64,000 nt of DNA from Duganella sp. CF458 (GTDB lineage: Bacteria; Pseudomonadota; Gammaproteobacteria; Burkholderiales; Burkholderiaceae_D). Numbering within the stretch: the stretch's first letter is position 1; each line of letters starts with the position of its first letter. Below, piece after piece: positions 34,601 to 42,903 of this stretch. A program made the position numbers and the translations under genes. The notes under the pieces are model-generated. The model did no database searches, had not been told where the DNA came from, and saw only the letters and a list, made by a program, of their open reading frames with translations. The DNA lies in the NCBI RefSeq assembly GCF_900113115.1, contig NZ_FOOF01000009.1, positions 1 to 64,000 of the forward strand, written 5' to 3'.

Positions 34601-34872
34601 GGCGATGGGAGCGCTGCCGTACGTGCTACCAGCGGCTCGCGCTCGGCTGGTTTGGGCGGTACGGCTGGCGTCGCCGGGTTGGCCGGCGCTTCCGTTGCGA
34701 CAGCAGCCGCTGGTGTCGCGGCGCTGGGCTTGAAGCTGGCAAGTGTGATCTCCAGCGCAGCAAAGTCACGCTGCAACTGGAGCGCATGCTCGCGTGCCTG
34801 GCGCGCATCGCGACGGGCCAGCCAGGCCCAGCGCGACACCACCGCCAGCACGATAAACCAAAGCAAATCCAT
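31681..34872 (-). CDS. DUF2339 multi-pass membrane protein
   Basis: 1063 residues. One N-terminal helix, a coiled segment (AREHALQLQRDFAALEI), a Pro/Ala-rich linker of about 100 residues, then more than 20 membrane helices to the end (for example NLVAKIGLLILFIGVSFLLKY cut to its core LLILFIGVSFLLKYAA). The segment NWLFEGNLVAKIG-LLIL is typical of DUF2339. Large size and helix number suggest a transporter or polysaccharide-related function, but none is proven. It is translationally coupled with the DUF3999 gene. Confidence 0.85.
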   Translation of the reverse strand: MDLLWFIVLAVVSRWAWLARRDARQAREHALQLQRDFAALEITLASFKPSAATPAAAVATEAPANPATPAVPPKPAEREPLVARTAALPSPPVPPAPAPAVPPAGPRAEPPANPFDEAERAWAAAKEAARDTAVPARPAARPSLPPSQPPAWFTAARNWLFEGNLVAKIGLLILFIGVSFLLKYAAARVTVPIELRLAGIVLVDLAALAWAWRIRVGHQGVSLPLQGTCMAVLMLVVFGAFRIYHLIPGGLAFAMLFLLTLGTCLLAVLQNAQWLAIFGITGGFAAPILASTGQGSHVALFSYYALLNAGVLAIALKRSWRALNLLGFAFTFAIGTAWGVLRYEPQFYLSVQGFLALFFLYYVGIAVAYAHLEAPKLKSYVDGTLVFGTPMLAASLQFGLVKGFEFGMAYSALALGLFYGGLALALARRRATYGLLVDAFTALAVVFGTLAIPMALDGRWTSAAWALEGAGIVWIGLRQRQPLAWGFGLLVQLGAWVSFIGSVSGLDQEAAMHSNLWLGFLLLAVSACIMAMRFRRHAGDAGLGGLQLLGGLFLAGAAIWLVGGAWTEVILRTSGKLQANLLVASALAAAVVMALIGRRLAWPMARGLAVATQLLAGLVLAGLLALNWQVAPVSPDLFATPFLGSVMLLAGAVFSAWTLKRYGTEYPPAWSNAVLAYSGMWWLLVIVPTIANWLLAHYQIAISGNFEPHSPLRASAYNLVIVATTPWLIKLAQRLSWPALRAAVLPAWLLFGLTTLGMLGALYSSITVPAGEVWFAYAALWLLSEWLMRGSKLGAAPLVLLHTLRSTGPWLMIWPVGAYWISRGLEGSGADPAWANFLPAWLMMGALAWLMRRVRTDAWPVKPVAAWYRDVLLPLGVGWSLLLVAVWNLTQDGTMAPLPYVPLANPLDLTSIFALLLSIAAYRLLQDKLAPYRPQLLAGAALLAYAWFNLALLRSVSHYVGVPYRFDDLFASQFVQAMLSLVWSVTALLLMRFATRKQERKLWIAGAVLLGVVVAKLFLVDLSNVGGVERIVSFLGVGALMVGIGYLAPYPSARGGATEKEAA

Positions 34873-34985
34873 GAATGCTCCCTATATTGTTCTAATGGCA
34901 TTGTTTTCCATCGGTAACAATATTGCAAGCGCCAGCGATACCCGTATCGCCGTTTGTCCACAAACGTATCGGGAACTGATCCTGC

Positions 34986-35525
34986 TTAAACTTCCGCTTC
35001 CGGCACCAGCATCAGCAAATCCGTCACGCCCACGTCCACGCCCGCTTGGGACAGCAAGGTGGTGGCCTGGCCGCGGTGATGGGTTTGGTGGTTGAAGAAA
35101 TGCTGCAGCAACAGCCCGAGCTGCCGCCGGTTGGTCTCGCCGTTCAAGCGGCGATAACTGATGACAGCGTCCAGGTCGGCGTCGTCCAGCCCTGCGGTCC
35201 ATTGCAGGATCAGGCGGTCGAGCCAGGCGCGCCGCTCGCGCAGGGCGGCGAGCGAATCGCACAGCGGCTGATCCAGCGCAGCCGGCGCCGGCAAGGCCGC
35301 GATAGGCGCCAGCGCAGCGGCAAAGCGCGGGTGGCTGGCGATGCGCTTCAGCCAGATGGTGTCGGCCACGGCGATATGGTTGAGGGTCGCCAGCAGCGAA
35401 CCGAAGAAGGCCCCGCGATCCGCCGCCAGCTCTTCTGCGGGCAAGCTGGCGGCCGCCGCGTACAACTTGTTGTTCATCCATTCGTTGTAGTGGGCCAGCA
35501 GGGGCAGATGGGCGGTTCTTGACAT
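34986..35525 (-). CDS. DinB-family metal-binding protein
   Basis: 179 residues forming a four-helix bundle. Likely metal ligands are His in LATLNHIAVAD (about residue 50) and two in FFNHQTHHRGQ (about 141-147), the DinB/YfiT His triad. Members include thiol S-transferases (bacillithiol, mycothiol, glutathione type) and damage-induced proteins of unknown role. It stands alone, divergent from ychF and 110 bases from the DUF2339 start. Confidence 0.85.
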   Translation of the reverse strand: MSRTAHLPLLAHYNEWMNNKLYAAAASLPAEELAADRGAFFGSLLATLNHIAVADTIWLKRIASHPRFAAALAPIAALPAPAALDQPLCDSLAALRERRAWLDRLILQWTAGLDDADLDAVISYRRLNGETNRRQLGLLLQHFFNHQTHHRGQATTLLSQAGVDVGVTDLLMLVPEAEV

Positions 35526-35595
35526 GATCTGGGGTACAATCTCGGTCTATTTGCGGAAAATTCCGTAGCAGAACAATATCATTTAAAGGTTTTCC

Positions 35596-36687
35596 ATGAG
35601 TCTCAAATGCGGCATCGTCGGCCTTCCTAACGTCGGCAAGTCTACCCTTTTCAATGCACTGACCAAGGCTGGCATCGCCGCCGAGAACTATCCGTTCTGC
35701 ACCATTGAGCCGAATGTTGGTGTGGTGGAAGTGCCGGACCCGCGCCTCGGGCAATTGTCCGACATCGTCAAGCCGGAACGCATCGTGCCGGCCATCGTGG
35801 AATTCGTCGATATCGCCGGCCTGGTGGCTGGTGCGTCCAAGGGCGAAGGCCTGGGCAACCAGTTCCTGTCCCACATCCGCGAAACCGATGCCATCGTCAA
35901 CGTGGTGCGCTGCTTCGAAGACGAGAATGTGATTCACGTCGCCGGCCGCGTTTCGCCGCTGGACGATATCGAAGTGATCCAGACCGAGCTGGCACTGGCG
36001 GACTTGGGTACCGTCGAAAAAGCGATCCACCGCGAACAGAAGAAAGCCCGCTCCGGCGATAAGGATGCCGCCAAGCTGGTGGCCCTGCTGGAAGTCCTGG
36101 TGCCGCACCTGAACGAAGCCAAGCCAGTGCGCGCAATGGGCCTGGGCGCCGAGGAAATGGCCCTGATCAAGCCGCTGTGCCTGATCACCGCCAAACCAGC
36201 CATGTACGTTGCCAACGTCTCCGACAGCGGCTTCACCAACAACCCGCTGCTGGACCAGTTGACCAAGTACGCTGAAGCGCAAAACGCGCCGATCGTCGCC
36301 ATCTGCGCCGCGATCGAAGCGGAAATCGCCGAATTGGACGATGCCGACAAAGCCGCCTTCCTGGCCGACATGGGCATGGCAGAACCGGGCCTGGACCGCC
36401 TGATCCGCGCCGGCTTCAAGCTGCTCGGCCTGCAAACCTACTTCACCGCAGGCGTGAAGGAAGTGCGCGCCTGGACCATCCACGTGGGCGACACCGCGCC
36501 GCAAGCGGCAGGCGTGATCCACACCGACTTCGAGCGCGGCTTCATCCGCGCCCAGACCATTTCCTTCGACGACTACATTGCGTTCAAAGGGGAATCCGGC
36601 GCCAAGGATGCTGGCAAGATGCGCGCAGAAGGCAAGGAATACGTGGTCAAGGATGGCGACGTGCTGAACTTCCTGTTCAACGTCTAA
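35596..36687 (+). CDS. ychF: YchF, Obg-related redox-regulated ATPase
   Basis: 363 residues. The G domain has the P-loop GLPNVGKST (about 8-16), [21 protein letters not shown] (G3) and NVSD in place of the usual NKxD, the change that gives ATP preference. A coiled-coil insert and the TGS domain with [36 protein letters not shown] follow. It binds the ribosome and acts in stress responses. A terminator follows. pth is usually close to ychF; here they are 5 kb apart. Confidence 0.96.
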   Translation: MSLKCGIVGLPNVGKSTLFNALTKAGIAAENYPFCTIEPNVGVVEVPDPRLGQLSDIVKPERIVPAIVEFVDIAGLVAGASKGEGLGNQFLSHIRETDAIVNVVRCFEDENVIHVAGRVSPLDDIEVIQTELALADLGTVEKAIHREQKKARSGDKDAAKLVALLEVLVPHLNEAKPVRAMGLGAEEMALIKPLCLITAKPAMYVANVSDSGFTNNPLLDQLTKYAEAQNAPIVAICAAIEAEIAELDDADKAAFLADMGMAEPGLDRLIRAGFKLLGLQTYFTAGVKEVRAWTIHVGDTAPQAAGVIHTDFERGFIRAQTISFDDYIAFKGESGAKDAGKMRAEGKEYVVKDGDVLNFLFNV

Positions 36688-36704
36688 AATCCTATGCTCC
36701 TACC

Positions 36705-36730
36705 AAGCCGCGCCATGCGCGGCTTTTTTA
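36705..36730 (+). terminator. Rho-independent terminator of ychF
   Basis: AAGCCGCGC and GCGCGGCTT pair around a CAT loop, followed by six T. It lies 18 bases after the ychF stop. Confidence 0.9.
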
Positions 36731-36768
36731 TTGGATTTCTTCCGGGCCAGAACTGGCGAAGGTGGGTG

Positions 36769-37254
36769 CTACTTTGATTTGGCCTCGTGTTCGGCAATCG
36801 CCTTGGTGAAACTATCCATCAGGGGATTGGGCACCGCCAGCGACAGCTGGTAGTGCTCGATCTTGAAGCCATTGCCGGTGTTGACCAGCACGCCGCTGGC
36901 CTGGCAAGTGCCCATCTGCGTGTTGAGCTGCTCGTCGAACCACACGTATTTCTTATCCGGCGAGTAGTAGACGTTGCGCTTTTGCGCGGTGAAGCTCCAT
37001 GCCTTCTTGCGGTCCCAGAAGCGCTTGGCCCAGGCCTTGAACTCCTTGTAGCGCCACACTTCGCTCTTGTCGGTGCCGATAAAAACGGCGTCCGGCGTGA
37101 ACTTGTCCCAGTAATCGGGGCGGGTGTTGGCCGCGTCGTCGTGCCAGCCATCGACGAAAGCGTTGACCTGCTGGCGGAAGTCGGTGTCCGGGTCGGTTGC
37201 CAGGGCGCTGTGCATCATGAGGGCGGCGGCGGCGGCGATCAGCAGGCGTTTCAT
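36769..37254 (-). CDS. Secreted NTF2-like (SnoaL-type) protein
   Basis: 161 residues. A Sec signal peptide (LLIAAAAALMMHSALA) is followed by an NTF2-like domain: FVDGWHDDAANTRPDYW, FTPDAVFIGTDKSEVW, KYVWFDEQLNT and GFKIEHYQLSLAVPNP. This is the layout of periplasmic SnoaL_3-type proteins that follow a ketosteroid-isomerase fold. Ligand and role are unknown. It is divergent from the NYN nuclease gene and converges on ychF. Confidence 0.8.
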   Translation of the reverse strand: MKRLLIAAAAALMMHSALATDPDTDFRQQVNAFVDGWHDDAANTRPDYWDKFTPDAVFIGTDKSEVWRYKEFKAWAKRFWDRKKAWSFTAQKRNVYYSPDKKYVWFDEQLNTQMGTCQASGVLVNTGNGFKIEHYQLSLAVPNPLMDSFTKAIAEHEAKSK

Positions 37255-37288
37255 TCGGTTGTCTCCCGGGTCAATGTTGGTGAAATAG

Positions 37289-37294
37289 TATAAT
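37289..37294 (+). promoter_or_regulatory. -10 element before the NYN-domain gene
   Basis: A perfect TATAAT 32 bases before the ATG at 37327. No strong -35 is seen at 16-18 bases. Confidence 0.35.
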
Positions 37295-37326
37295 CGCCGG
37301 ATTGTGCACAGCTTTCCATAAAAAAC

Positions 37327-38742
37327 ATGGCCTCCCCCAACGATAACGCCAGCATGGCGCTGTTCTGCGACTTCGAAAACGTCGCACTGGGCGTCCGCGA
37401 CGCCAACTACGAGAAATTCGACATCAAACCGGTGCTGGAGCGCCTGCTGCTGAAGGGCAGCATTGTGGTCAAGAAGGCCTACTGCGACTGGGACCGCTAC
37501 AAGGGTTTCAAGGGCCCGATGCACGAGGCGAACTTCGAACTGATCGAAATCCCGCACGTGCGCCTGTCCGGCAAGAACTCTGCCGACATCCGCATGGTGG
37601 TCGACGCGCTGGACCTGTGCTACACCAAGGCCCACGTTAACACTTTCGTCATCATTTCCGGCGACTCCGACTTCTCGCCGCTGGTATCCAAGCTGCGCGA
37701 GAACGCCAAGCGCGTGATCGGCGTGGGCGTGAAGGATTCAACTTCCGACCTGCTGGTGGCCAACTGCGACGAGTTCATTTTCTATGACGACCTGGTGCGC
37801 GAATCGCGCCGCCAGCGCCAGGCTACGCGCAATGACCGCGAGCAGCAGCCAAAGCGCACGCCGGAAGAGGAAAAGCGCCGCCGCGAAGAGATGGACAAGC
37901 GCCGCAACCAGTGCGTGGAGATCGCTTACACCACCTTCGATGCGCTGGCGGCCGAGCGCGGCGAGGGCAAGATCTGGGCGTCCGTGCTGAAGGAAGCGAT
38001 CAAGCGCCGCAAACCGGACTTCAGCGAGTCGTACTACGGGTTCCGTACCTTCGGCAACCTGCTGGAGGAAATGAAAGCGCGCGGCCTGCTGGAATTCGGA
38101 CGCGACGAGAAGTCGGGCGCGTACGTGTACCGCAGCAGCCAAGCGCCGGTAATGCCTGTTGTTGACACTTCGACCGACGCGGATGCGGGCGCCGCATCGG
38201 ACAGCATTGCTGCCGAGGCGCAGGAAGGTGCCGAGGACGCCGCCGCTGCCGGCGAGGCTGGCGAAGCGCGCCGCGAGCGCGAGGGACGCGATAGCCGGCG
38301 CAATCGTGGCAATCGCGGTGGGCGTGGCCGTCGCGGCGAGGGCGATGCTGCTCCTGCTGCTGTCGAAGTGCCGGCCGATGCCGAAGTCGCTGCCGTGGCG
38401 GTGGTGGAAGAAGCGGCACCGGTGGTCGAGGCGCCGGTTGAGGTTCCTGCCGACGCGGCGCCGGCCAAGCGGACCCGCGCCGCTGCCAAGAAGCCGGCTG
38501 CCAAGAAAACCAGCTCGCGCGGCAGCAAGGTAGCGCAGGCCGCGGCCGATGCAGCGGAAGCGGTACAGCAGGCGCAGGCGGTGCTGACGGCTGCTGCGGA
38601 AACCGCCGTGGTGGCCGAAGCGGCGGCCGCCGAAACGTCGCTGGACGGCAAGCCTGCGGCGGCCAAGCGCTCTAGGAAGCCGGGCTTGCACAAACCGTCC
38701 GCGCGCAGCAAGCTGCCGAAAAAGCCGAAAGCGGAAGCTTAA
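37327..38742 (+). CDS. NYN-domain RNase with OST-HTH/LOTUS domain and RG-rich tail
   Basis: 471 residues. Residues about 9-155 are an NYN (PIN-like, LabA/DUF88) domain with the acidic metal residues in FCDFENV, SADIRMVVDALD and ISGDSDFSPLV. A charged linker leads to an OST-HTH/LOTUS domain (about 197-270: VEIAYTTFDALAAE, IWASVLKEAIKRRKPDF, FGNLLEEMKARGLLEF). The last 200 residues are disordered: an RG-rich stretch (RRNRGNRGGRGRRG), Ala/Glu/Val runs and Lys-rich histone-like repeats (KKPAAKK). This suggests an RNA-targeted nuclease with its own RNA-binding modules. The substrate is unknown. A terminator follows, so it is monocistronic. Confidence 0.85.
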   Translation: MASPNDNASMALFCDFENVALGVRDANYEKFDIKPVLERLLLKGSIVVKKAYCDWDRYKGFKGPMHEANFELIEIPHVRLSGKNSADIRMVVDALDLCYTKAHVNTFVIISGDSDFSPLVSKLRENAKRVIGVGVKDSTSDLLVANCDEFIFYDDLVRESRRQRQATRNDREQQPKRTPEEEKRRREEMDKRRNQCVEIAYTTFDALAAERGEGKIWASVLKEAIKRRKPDFSESYYGFRTFGNLLEEMKARGLLEFGRDEKSGAYVYRSSQAPVMPVVDTSTDADAGAASDSIAAEAQEGAEDAAAAGEAGEARREREGRDSRRNRGNRGGRGRRGEGDAAPAAVEVPADAEVAAVAVVEEAAPVVEAPVEVPADAAPAKRTRAAAKKPAAKKTSSRGSKVAQAAADAAEAVQQAQAVLTAAAETAVVAEAAAAETSLDGKPAAAKRSRKPGLHKPSARSKLPKKPKAEA

Positions 38743-38753
38743 CGTTCGAAATT

Positions 38754-38781
38754 CGCCGCGCACCGCGCGGCGATATTTTTT
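38754..38781 (+). terminator. Rho-independent terminator after the NYN gene
   Basis: CGCCGCGC and GCGCGGCG form an 8-bp stem with an ACC loop, followed by ATATTTTTTC. It lies 12 bases after the stop codon. Confidence 0.85.
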
Positions 38782-38801
38782 CTGCCATACTCACGGGCAC
38801 T

Positions 38802-39653
38802 ATGCCCTTCATCTCCGAACTTTCCCTGTACCCGATCAAGTCCTGCGCAGGGCTGTCGCTGCAGCAAGCGACCTTGACCCGCGCCGGCCTGATGACCGAG
38901 CAAATCTATGACCGCGAATGGATGCTGGTCGACGCCGGTGGCGTCGCGCTGACCCAGCGCGACCATCCGCGCATGGCGCTGATCGTGCCGCGCCTGACAT
39001 CGGAAACCATGGAGCTGCGCGCCCCCGGCATGCTGCAACTGGACATTCCCCTCGGCCTGCCCGACCCGGAAACGGCGCCGACGCTGCAGGTGCTGGTCTG
39101 GGACGATACCGTGTTGGCCTACGATTGCGACGACACCACCGCCACCTGGTTCAGCAAATTCCTCGGCGTCGAATGCCGCCTGGCGCGCTTCCATGCTAAC
39201 GCCAAGCGCCTGACCAGCGGCAAGTGGACCAATGGCGAGCAGCATCCAACCTTGTTCTCGGACGGCTACCCGATCCTGGTGGTCGGCACCGGCTCGCTGC
39301 AGGACCTCAATGAAAAACTGCAGCAGCAGGGCCGCCCGCCGCTGCCGATGAACCGCTTCCGTCCCAACCTGGTGGTGGGCGACCTGGATGCCTTCGAAGA
39401 GGACTACACGGAGCAATTCCGCATCGGCCAGGCCATCCTGAAGCCGGTCAAGCCTTGTGCGCGCTGCCCGATGCCATCGGTCGACCAAGCCACCGGTGAA
39501 TTCGGCCCCGATCCGCTGGATATCCTGCAAAGCTACCGTGCCAAGCCGGAAGTCGACGGCGGCATCTGTTTCGGTATGAATGCAGTCGTAGCAACAGGTG
39601 ATGGTATAAAACTATCGGTTGGCGACCCAATCGAGGTTACACTGTCGTTTTAG
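38802..39653 (+). CDS. MOSC-domain protein (YcbX-like)
   Basis: 283 residues: N-terminal MOSC beta-barrel (ISELSLYPIKSCAGLSL, DREWMLVDAGG, TQRDHPRMALI) and C-terminal MOSC domain with RFRPNLVV, IGQAILKPVKPCARCPMPSVD. The Cys of KPCARC is the expected molybdenum-cofactor sulfur ligand. Relatives (YcbX, mARC) reduce N-hydroxylated compounds with electrons from a reductase; no ferredoxin domain is fused here. Two bases separate it from the GGDEF gene, so they may be co-transcribed. Confidence 0.88.
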   Translation: MPFISELSLYPIKSCAGLSLQQATLTRAGLMTEQIYDREWMLVDAGGVALTQRDHPRMALIVPRLTSETMELRAPGMLQLDIPLGLPDPETAPTLQVLVWDDTVLAYDCDDTTATWFSKFLGVECRLARFHANAKRLTSGKWTNGEQHPTLFSDGYPILVVGTGSLQDLNEKLQQQGRPPLPMNRFRPNLVVGDLDAFEEDYTEQFRIGQAILKPVKPCARCPMPSVDQATGEFGPDPLDILQSYRAKPEVDGGICFGMNAVVATGDGIKLSVGDPIEVTLSF

Positions 39654-39655
39654 TA

Positions 39656-40813
39656 GTGAATATCGGCCGGGCGATGGAGATCACGCAGAAAATCACGGGC
39701 AAGCAACCCACCCAGGCGGAACTGGCGGCCGAAAACCAGTCCCTGCGTGCCCGCCTTGCCTACCTGATCGAGCAGGCCGAACGCAATCATTCGATCATGA
39801 CGCGCCACCAGGCGTTCGACCTGGAGATCGTCGGCGCGGCCAATTTCCCCGAGTTGATCGGCACGATTTTCCGCTCCCTGCCGGTGATTTCCGGCCTGGA
39901 TGCGGTGACCCTGTCCCTGGTCGATGTGGATGACGATATCCGCACCGTGATGGAGAAGCTGGGCGTCGATTTCTCCGGCTTCCCCAACCTGATGTTCGTG
40001 CCGGACGTCGAAAGCCTGGCCTTCGATATCGAGCCGGGCCAGGCGCCCAAGCCATATCTTGGCATGTTCGACGCGCACCGGCACGGCCGCCAGTTCCCGC
40101 AGACGGGCATGCGCCTGCAAAGCGTGGGCGTGGTGCCGCTGCTGCGCAACAAGCGGCTGATTGGCTCGCTGAACCTGGGCAGCGCCGACCCGACGCGTTT
40201 CTCGCCCAGCCTGGGCACCGATTTCGTCGAGCATATGGCGTCCATCATCGCCATCTGCCTGGAGAACGTGATCTCCAATGAAATGCTGAAGTACATGGGC
40301 TTGACCGATGCGCTGACCGGGGTGTTCAACCGCCGCTACGTGGACCGCCGCCTGCTCGAAGAGATTGCGCGCGCGCGCCGGCAGTCGTATCCGGTGTCAT
40401 TCATGTACATCGACATCGACCATTTCAAGCGCGTCAACGACACGGTCGGCCATGGCGGCGGCGATGAAGTGCTGCGCGAAGTGGCCAACCGCATCAAGGC
40501 CGAACTGCGCCTGTCGGACGCGCTGGCGCGTTTCGGCGGGGAGGAATTCGTGGTGCTGCTGATCGATGCTGACCTGGAGAGCGCGACGTATGTGGGCGAG
40601 CGCATCCGCGCCGGCATTGCGGCCAGCATGATCGGACTGTCGCATGGGGTGAAGGTGTCGATCACGGCCTCGGTGGGCGTATCCAGCCTGGCGCAGGTGC
40701 CGGAGGACGCATCGCCCGAAGAGCAGGCGACGCAGCTGATCGAACAGGCCGACGAAGCGCTGTACCAGGCCAAGGAAGGCGGGCGTAACCGGGTGATTCG
40801 CTACGCTGCGTAA
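39656..40813 (+). CDS. GAF-like sensor diguanylate cyclase
   Basis: 385 residues from a GTG at 39656 (an ATG at 39674 is an alternative). A short coiled coil (ELAAENQSLRARLAYLIEQA) leads to a GAF/DUF484-like domain (about 45-210, with VGVVPLLRNKRLIGSLNLGS). The GGDEF domain has LTDALTGVFNRRY, FMYIDIDHFKRVND and the active loop GGEEF. RLSD lies five residues before it, an intact RxxD inhibitory site. It should make c-di-GMP from GTP with product inhibition. It is cytoplasmic with no membrane helix; the signal is unknown. Confidence 0.93.
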   Translation: MNIGRAMEITQKITGKQPTQAELAAENQSLRARLAYLIEQAERNHSIMTRHQAFDLEIVGAANFPELIGTIFRSLPVISGLDAVTLSLVDVDDDIRTVMEKLGVDFSGFPNLMFVPDVESLAFDIEPGQAPKPYLGMFDAHRHGRQFPQTGMRLQSVGVVPLLRNKRLIGSLNLGSADPTRFSPSLGTDFVEHMASIIAICLENVISNEMLKYMGLTDALTGVFNRRYVDRRLLEEIARARRQSYPVSFMYIDIDHFKRVNDTVGHGGGDEVLREVANRIKAELRLSDALARFGGEEFVVLLIDADLESATYVGERIRAGIAASMIGLSHGVKVSITASVGVSSLAQVPEDASPEEQATQLIEQADEALYQAKEGGRNRVIRYAA

Positions 40814-40866
40814 AACCGGCCACCCGGTGCCCGACCCTGCGGGCCAGACACCGATTTAACGGTTTT
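40812..40866. repeat. Nested palindromic repeat, copy B
   Basis: Outer arms AAAACCG (40812-40818) and CGGTTTT (40860-40866). Inner imperfect arms GGTGCCCGACCC (40826-40837) and GGGCCAGACACC (40841-40852). It fills the space between the convergent GGDEF and antiporter genes and ends at the antiporter stop codon. Its inner sequence and the TTTAACGGTTT end are shared with the copy at 55929. Confidence 0.6.
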
Positions 40867-42845
40867 CAAGCCAGCAGGTCGTTCTCGGCGCGCGCCACTT
40901 CCTCGGCGGTGCCGCGCAATACCACCACATCGCCCGCTTCCAGCGTAGTCCCGGCTTCTGCCTCAAGGCGCATCTTGCCGCGGCGGATGGCGGAGATCTC
41001 TGCTCCGGTTTCATCCAATCCCAGGTCCTTCACGCATTTGCCGATGCACGAGGCTTGCTCGCCGAGCGGCACGGAGTGCAGGCGCACCATTTCCGATTCT
41101 TCGCCGCTGTCGCTGGCGCCGTGGAAATAGCCGCGCAGCGAGGCGTAGCGCTCTTCGCGTGCGCGCTGCACGCGGTGCACCACGCGCCGCAGCGGCACGC
41201 CCAGCATCACCAGCGCGTGGGAGGCCAGCATCAGCGAGCCCTCCATCAATTCCGGCACCACTTCGGCGGCGCCGGCTTCCTTCAGCCGGTCCAGGTCCGA
41301 ATCGTCGTGCGAACGCACGATGACCGGCAGTTCCGGCGCCAGTTCATGCACCAGGTGCAGTACCCGCAGCGCGGAAGGGGTTGAAGCGTAAGTGATCACT
41401 ACCGCAGAAGCGCGCTTGATGCCGGCCGCCACCAGCGACTCGCGCCGCGCCGCATCGCCGTAGGAGACGTTGGCGCCGCCGGCTTGGGCTTCCTGCACCC
41501 GTAGCGGGTCCAGGTCCAGCGCCTGGTAGGGAATCTTCTCTTCGGTCAGCAGGGTGGCCAGCGACTGGCCCGAACGGCCGAAGCCCGCCACGATCACATG
41601 CTTCTGCGCCGACATCGTGCGCGCCGCGATATTGGTCAGGTTCAGCGACTGCATCATCCACTCGTTGGCGGAGAACTTCAGCACGATCCGGTCCGACTGC
41701 GCGATCAGGAAGGGCGCCAGCAGCATCGACAGCACCATCGAGGCCAGCACCACCTGCACCACGAAGGGGTCAACCAGCTTCATGCCGCCCACCACGTTCA
41801 GCAGCACGAAGCCGAATTCGCCGGCCTGCGCCAGTGCCAGGCCGGTGCGCATGGCCGTCGAGGTGGAGGCGCCGAACAGGCGCGCCAGGCCGGCGATCAG
41901 GGCGAACTTGAGCAGCACCGGGCCGGCCAGCAGCACCAGGACCAGCCACCAGTTCTCCAGCACCACGCGGGCGTTCAGCAGCATGCCGACAGTGATGAAG
42001 AACAGGCCCAGCAGCACGTCGCGGAAGGGCTTGATGTCCTCCTCCACCTGGTGCTTGTACTCGGTTTCCGAAATCAGCATGCCGGCCACGAAGGCGCCCA
42101 GCGCCATCGACAGGCCGGCCTGCTCGGTGATCCAGGCCGCGCCCAGCGTCACCAGCAGCAGGTTGAGCATGAACAGTTCCTGCGAACGGCGCAGCACGAC
42201 GATGGTGAACCACTTGCGCATCACCTTCTGGCCCACGACCAGCAGCAGCAGCAGCACCACGGCAGCCTTAAGGCCGGCCAGCCCCAGGGTCTTGGGCAGG
42301 TCGGCCGGATTCTGCGCCAGCGCCGGGATCAGGATCAGCAGCGGCACCACCGCCAGGTCCTGGAACAGCAGGATGCCGATGATCTTGCGCCCATGCTCGC
42401 TCTCCAGTTCCAGCCGTTCGGTGAGCAATTTGACCACGATGGCGGTGGACGACATGGCCAGTGCGCCACCCAGGGCAAAGGACGCCTGCCAGCCGAGCTG
42501 GATCGAGGGCGGCAGCAGGAAATGGATGATCCAGCCGAACAGCATGGTGGCGGCAATGGTCAGTCCCACCTGCGCCATGCCCAGCCCGAACACGATCGAG
42601 CGCATGGCCATCAGCTTGGGCAGGGAGAATTCCAGGCCGATCGAAAACATCAGGAACACCACCCCGAATTCGCCCAGCAGTTCGGTGGCATGGCTTTGCT
42701 CGGCCAGGCCCATGGCATGGGGGCCAAGCAGGATGCCGACGGCCAGGTAGCCCAGCATCGGCGGCAGGTGCATCATGCGGAAGGCCACCACGCCGAGGAC
42801 GGTGCTGCCGAGGAGGAGGAGGGTCAGTTCAAGGGGGGAGAACAT
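40866..42845 (-). CDS. KefB-type monovalent cation:proton antiporter (CPA2)
   Basis: 659 residues. About 12-13 membrane helices make up the CPA2 exchanger (LTLLLLGSTVLGVVAFRMMH, ILLFQDLAVVPLLIL with the FQD ion-site motif, GLALAQAGEFGFVLL). A RCK/TrkA-N domain with GFGRSGQSLA follows and a TrkA-C domain ends the protein. KefB/KefC-like proteins export K+ in exchange for H+ and are gated by nucleotides or glutathione adducts. The gene is divergent from kdsD across about 60 bases. The precise ion is not determined. Confidence 0.9.
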   Translation of the reverse strand: MFSPLELTLLLLGSTVLGVVAFRMMHLPPMLGYLAVGILLGPHAMGLAEQSHATELLGEFGVVFLMFSIGLEFSLPKLMAMRSIVFGLGMAQVGLTIAATMLFGWIIHFLLPPSIQLGWQASFALGGALAMSSTAIVVKLLTERLELESEHGRKIIGILLFQDLAVVPLLILIPALAQNPADLPKTLGLAGLKAAVVLLLLLVVGQKVMRKWFTIVVLRRSQELFMLNLLLVTLGAAWITEQAGLSMALGAFVAGMLISETEYKHQVEEDIKPFRDVLLGLFFITVGMLLNARVVLENWWLVLVLLAGPVLLKFALIAGLARLFGASTSTAMRTGLALAQAGEFGFVLLNVVGGMKLVDPFVVQVVLASMVLSMLLAPFLIAQSDRIVLKFSANEWMMQSLNLTNIAARTMSAQKHVIVAGFGRSGQSLATLLTEEKIPYQALDLDPLRVQEAQAGGANVSYGDAARRESLVAAGIKRASAVVITYASTPSALRVLHLVHELAPELPVIVRSHDDSDLDRLKEAGAAEVVPELMEGSLMLASHALVMLGVPLRRVVHRVQRAREERYASLRGYFHGASDSGEESEMVRLHSVPLGEQASCIGKCVKDLGLDETGAEISAIRRGKMRLEAEAGTTLEAGDVVVLRGTAEEVARAENDLLA

Positions 42846-42903
42846 CCGTTGTTTGTTTTGTCTGGCAAGTTTTTTGCTTATCTAATTCGGCTATACTTCG
42901 GGC

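Noticed and set aside
32986..34917. 643-codon open frame opposite the DUF2339 gene
   Set aside because: Gln/Gly/Arg-rich antisense translation of membrane helices; no protein-like pattern.
35519..35540. TTGACA and TACAAT before ychF as a promoter
   Set aside because: Only ten bases separate them, and TTGACA overlaps the start of the divergent DinB gene.
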